NCBI GenBank assembly: GCA_041595355.1
Contig: JBFHKO010000115.1
Coordinates: 1-8,150, forward strand
Reading direction: 5' to 3'
Origin: JBFHKO01 sp041595355
Lineage (GTDB): Bacteria > Pseudomonadota > Gammaproteobacteria > Enterobacterales > Aeromonadaceae
Length of the DNA stretch: 8,150 nucleotides
Positions 6,107-8,150 of this stretch are shown here, piece by piece. The translations under genes and the position numbers were made by a program. The notes under the pieces are model-generated. The model was not told the origin of the DNA. It was given only the letters and a program-made list of their open reading frames with translations, and ran no database searches. How positions within the stretch are numbered: the stretch's first letter is position 1; every line of letters starts with the position of its first letter.

Positions 6107-6913
6107 GTGACAACGGATCGAAGTTTCGATGGGCTGGCAGAGACCTTTGCCCGCAACATTTATGGCACCAGCAAGGGACGGATCCGCGCCACCGTGGTGT
6201 GGCAGGATCTGCTGAGCTGCCTCGAGCGCCTGGGACCGGGACCACTGCGCATCCTGGATGCCGGTGGCGGTTTTGGTTATTTTGCCCAGCAGCTGGCCGA
6301 GCTGGGCCATCAGGTGACCCTGTGCGATCTCTCCGCCGAGATGCTGGAGCTGGGTCGCCAGCAGATCGCCGCCCGTGGCCTGGGTGACCGCATCCGTCTC
6401 ATCCACTGTCCCATCCAGGCGCTGCCACAGCATCTGCAGGGAGAGTTCGATCTCATCCTCTGCCATGCGGTGCTGGAGTGGCTGAGCGAGCCGCGGGAAA
6501 CCCTGATCTCCCTGCTCGATTTCCTGGCCCCCGGCGGCATGCTGTCGCTGCTGTTCTACAACCGCCAGGCGCTGCTGTTTCAGAGTCTGGTGGTGGGCAA
6601 CTTCGACTATATTCGCGCCGGGCTGGTGGCCAAACGTCGGCAGAAGCTGACCCCCGGCAACCCCCAGCAACCCGATGAGGTGTGCGCCTGGCTCGAGCAG
6701 GCCGGTCTGCGCCTGCTTGGCAAGACGGGCGTACGGGTGATCCACGATTACATGCGCCACAAGCAGGATCAGCGCGACAAGTTCGAGGATCTGCTGGAGA
6801 TGGAGCAGCGTTACTGCCGGCAGGAGCCTTTCAGTTCCCTAGGCCGCTACATACATTTGATGGCCCAGCGTCCCCTGACGTTGGGCCCGGCAAGCGAGAA
6901 ACCGCATTCATGA
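6107..6913 (+). CDS. cmoM: CmoM, tRNA 5-carboxymethoxyuridine methyltransferase (SmtA)
   Basis: This SAM-dependent enzyme methylates the carboxyl group of 5-carboxymethoxyuridine at the wobble position (U34) of certain tRNAs, tuning decoding. It has 268 residues against about 261 in E. coli. Seen: N-terminal DRSFDGLAETFARNIYGT, class I methyltransferase motif I LDAGGGFG (about residues 50-57), an acidic residue D74 after strand 2 (LCDLSAEM), HAVLEW, a GGMLSLLFYN strand, NFDYIRAG, and the family-specific GKTGVRVIHDYMR and RYCRQEPF segments. The start is GTG at 6107, because the family begins right before DR-FD; the frame also allows TTG 6083 and GTG 6089, which have no better ribosome-binding site and lie at or close to the predicted transcript start. 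Its stop overlaps the mukF ATG (ATGA), so the two are co-translated. Confidence 0.95.
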   Translation: MTTDRSFDGLAETFARNIYGTSKGRIRATVVWQDLLSCLERLGPGPLRILDAGGGFGYFAQQLAELGHQVTLCDLSAEMLELGRQQIAARGLGDRIRLIHCPIQALPQHLQGEFDLILCHAVLEWLSEPRETLISLLDFLAPGGMLSLLFYNRQALLFQSLVVGNFDYIRAGLVAKRRQKLTPGNPQQPDEVCAWLEQAGLRLLGKTGVRVIHDYMRHKQDQRDKFEDLLEMEQRYCRQEPFSSLGRYIHLMAQRPLTLGPASEKPHS

Positions 6914-8150
6914 ACCAAGGTACGCCCCCCCCGGAGCCGGCTTCGTCCGAGCGCAGCCTGCCCGAGCTCATCGGCTGGGTGCGCCAGGAAGGCCTGGCCC
7001 TGACCCTCGGGAACGAGCGGCTGGCGTTTCTGATCGCCATCGCCACTCTGGCTCGGGACGATCACAGCCAGGAGCTCACCGAGGCCGCGCTGCACGATGC
7101 CTTCGGCTATGTCAGCCGCATCTATGACCAGGTGGATGACACCCAGAGTCAGCGCGCCAACAATGCCATCAACGATTTCGTGCGCCAGCGGCTGCTGTCG
7201 CGCTTTCAGGGCGATCCCGTTTCCGGCGACAGCCTCTACCGCCTGAGCCGGCTGGCCGTCGCGCTGGTGGAGTTCTATGTCGAGCAGCGCGAGGTGAGCC
7301 AGGTCCGTCTGTCGCTGCTGCTGGAGCAGGTGGCCGATGAGCTGGACAAGGCGTACCAGGTCATCCAGGCCCCGGCGGACGCGGATCCTGCGCTCAGCCA
7401 CTGGCACGAGCAGGTCTATCCGCGGCTCAAATATTCGGTGGAGGAGATACTGGCGCGCATCGACCTCACCCAGCGGGCCATGGACGAGCACCAGAGCCAG
7501 GTCAAGGCGGAAATAGCCGATCTGCTGAATCAGGAGTGGACCCAGGCCATCCATAATTGCGAAAAATTGCTGCACGAGACCGGCCAGACCCTGCGTGAGC
7601 TGCAGGACACCCTGGACGCCGCCGGGCACAAGCTGCAGGCCGGGCTGCTCAACATTCAGGAGGCCTGCCGCAGCGAGCCGTCGCTTGCGCATGTGCAGGG
7701 GCTGACCCACAGCCTGCAGCTGCGCCTGGATGCCATCATCGGCTGGGGCCAGCAGTGTATCGAGCTGTGGGCCCGCTACGATCGCCACGTGCACAAATTC
7801 ATCCGCACCGCCATCGACATGGATAAACACCGCGCCTTCAGCCAGCGGCTGCGGGAGGCCATCCGCGATGTCGACCACCACCCTTGGCAGCTGCGGGTAG
7901 CCCAGACCCACCGCCTGCTGGAGCTGCGCGACGAGTCCCTGGCCCTGCACGGCGAAGCGGTGACCGGCGAGTTGCCCCAGGCGCTGGAATATCAGGCGCT
8001 GCCCCTGGCCAGCCAGGCACTGGCCGAGGGGGTACAACGGCATCTGCAGGCGTTTCGCGAGCAGGGGCGGCCGCTGGATCTGGCCGAGGTGCTGCGCGAC
8101 TACCTGAACGATTATCCCCAGTATCAGCATTTTGATGTGGCGCGGCTGCA
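6910..8150 (+). CDS. mukF: MukF, kleisin subunit of the MukBEF condensin (partial, C-terminus off window)
   Basis: This chromosome-partition protein bridges the MukB ATPase heads, with MukE bound, in the condensin that organises and segregates the nucleoid. The window contains 413 complete codons; compared with the roughly 440-residue E. coli protein about 40 C-terminal residues are missing. Seen: N-terminal winged-helix dimerisation region with RANNAINDFVRQRLLSRF from R82, a KYSVEEIL-to-DLTQRAMDE helical segment (about 177-192), RELQDTLDAAGHKLQ, a WGQQ-to-DRHVHKFIRTAIDMDK stretch from W279, EVTGELP-like (AVTGELP), and the beginning of the C-terminal winged helix (LDLAEVLRDYL, HFDVAR). The N-terminus is about 10 residues longer than in E. 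coli and contains a C8 run in codons 6-8. The start overlaps the cmoM stop; mukE and mukB are expected next, off the window. Confidence 0.97.
   Translation, partial: MNQGTPPPEPASSERSLPELIGWVRQEGLALTLGNERLAFLIAIATLARDDHSQELTEAALHDAFGYVSRIYDQVDDTQSQRANNAINDFVRQRLLSRFQGDPVSGDSLYRLSRLAVALVEFYVEQREVSQVRLSLLLEQVADELDKAYQVIQAPADADPALSHWHEQVYPRLKYSVEEILARIDLTQRAMDEHQSQVKAEIADLLNQEWTQAIHNCEKLLHETGQTLRELQDTLDAAGHKLQAGLLNIQEACRSEPSLAHVQGLTHSLQLRLDAIIGWGQQCIELWARYDRHVHKFIRTAIDMDKHRAFSQRLREAIRDVDHHPWQLRVAQTHRLLELRDESLALHGEAVTGELPQALEYQALPLASQALAEGVQRHLQAFREQGRPLDLAEVLRDYLNDYPQYQHFDVARL

Noticed and set aside
6847..8130. A 427-codon minus-strand reading frame antisense to mukF
   Set aside because: It lies over mukF, whose translation matches the family end to end. 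The antisense product is a low-complexity reflection of GC-rich codon usage.

Overview
This 8.15 kb window is GC-rich, densely coding chromosomal core sequence from a gammaproteobacterium. MukF and CmoM together with the RsxABC set are typical of the Enterobacterales/Vibrionales/Pasteurellales/Aeromonadales part of the class. The high GC, and protein sequences that are close to but clearly different from E. coli, suggest an Aeromonadales-type organism (Aeromonas, Oceanimonas or Zobellella-like). That placement is inference from memory, not a search. I see no tRNA, rRNA, CRISPR array, transposase or phage gene, and no stretch over 300 bases without a gene.

Layout from left to right. (1) Positions 1-3022, minus strand: rsxA-rsxB-rsxC, the start of an Rsx/Rnf electron-transport operon. 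Its genes are fused by a 2-base gap and a 1-base overlap, and a good sigma70-like promoter lies just upstream of rsxA. RsxC runs off the left edge inside an alanine-rich tail with 44-residue tandem repeats. (2) Positions 3171-5100, minus strand: pfkA and tpiA, two glycolytic enzymes. Each is followed by its own hairpin terminator, and tpiA has a perfect TATAAT -10 box. (3) Positions 5202-6008, minus strand: an ElyC-type DUF218 membrane protein, probably starting at TTG. (4) Positions 6107-8150, plus strand: cmoM (tRNA wobble-uridine carboxymethyl methyltransferase) overlapping mukF (kleisin of the MukBEF condensin) by ATGA. MukF lacks about 40 C-terminal residues because the window ends. The divergent pair elyC / cmoM-mukF is the same arrangement as in E. 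coli.

The genes act in separate housekeeping processes: membrane electron transport that lowers SoxR activation or drives reverse electron flow, upper glycolysis, envelope precursor metabolism, tRNA modification and chromosome segregation. I found no convincing undescribed system. The points most worth checking are the RsxC repeat tail, an FNR-like 20-bp palindrome over the elyC stop codon upstream of tpiA, homopolymer tracts (G8 in rsxC, C8 in mukF codons 6-8, A7 near the elyC start), a hairpin plus T-run in the pfkA leader, and three start codons (tpiA, elyC, cmoM) that longest-frame calling would misplace.
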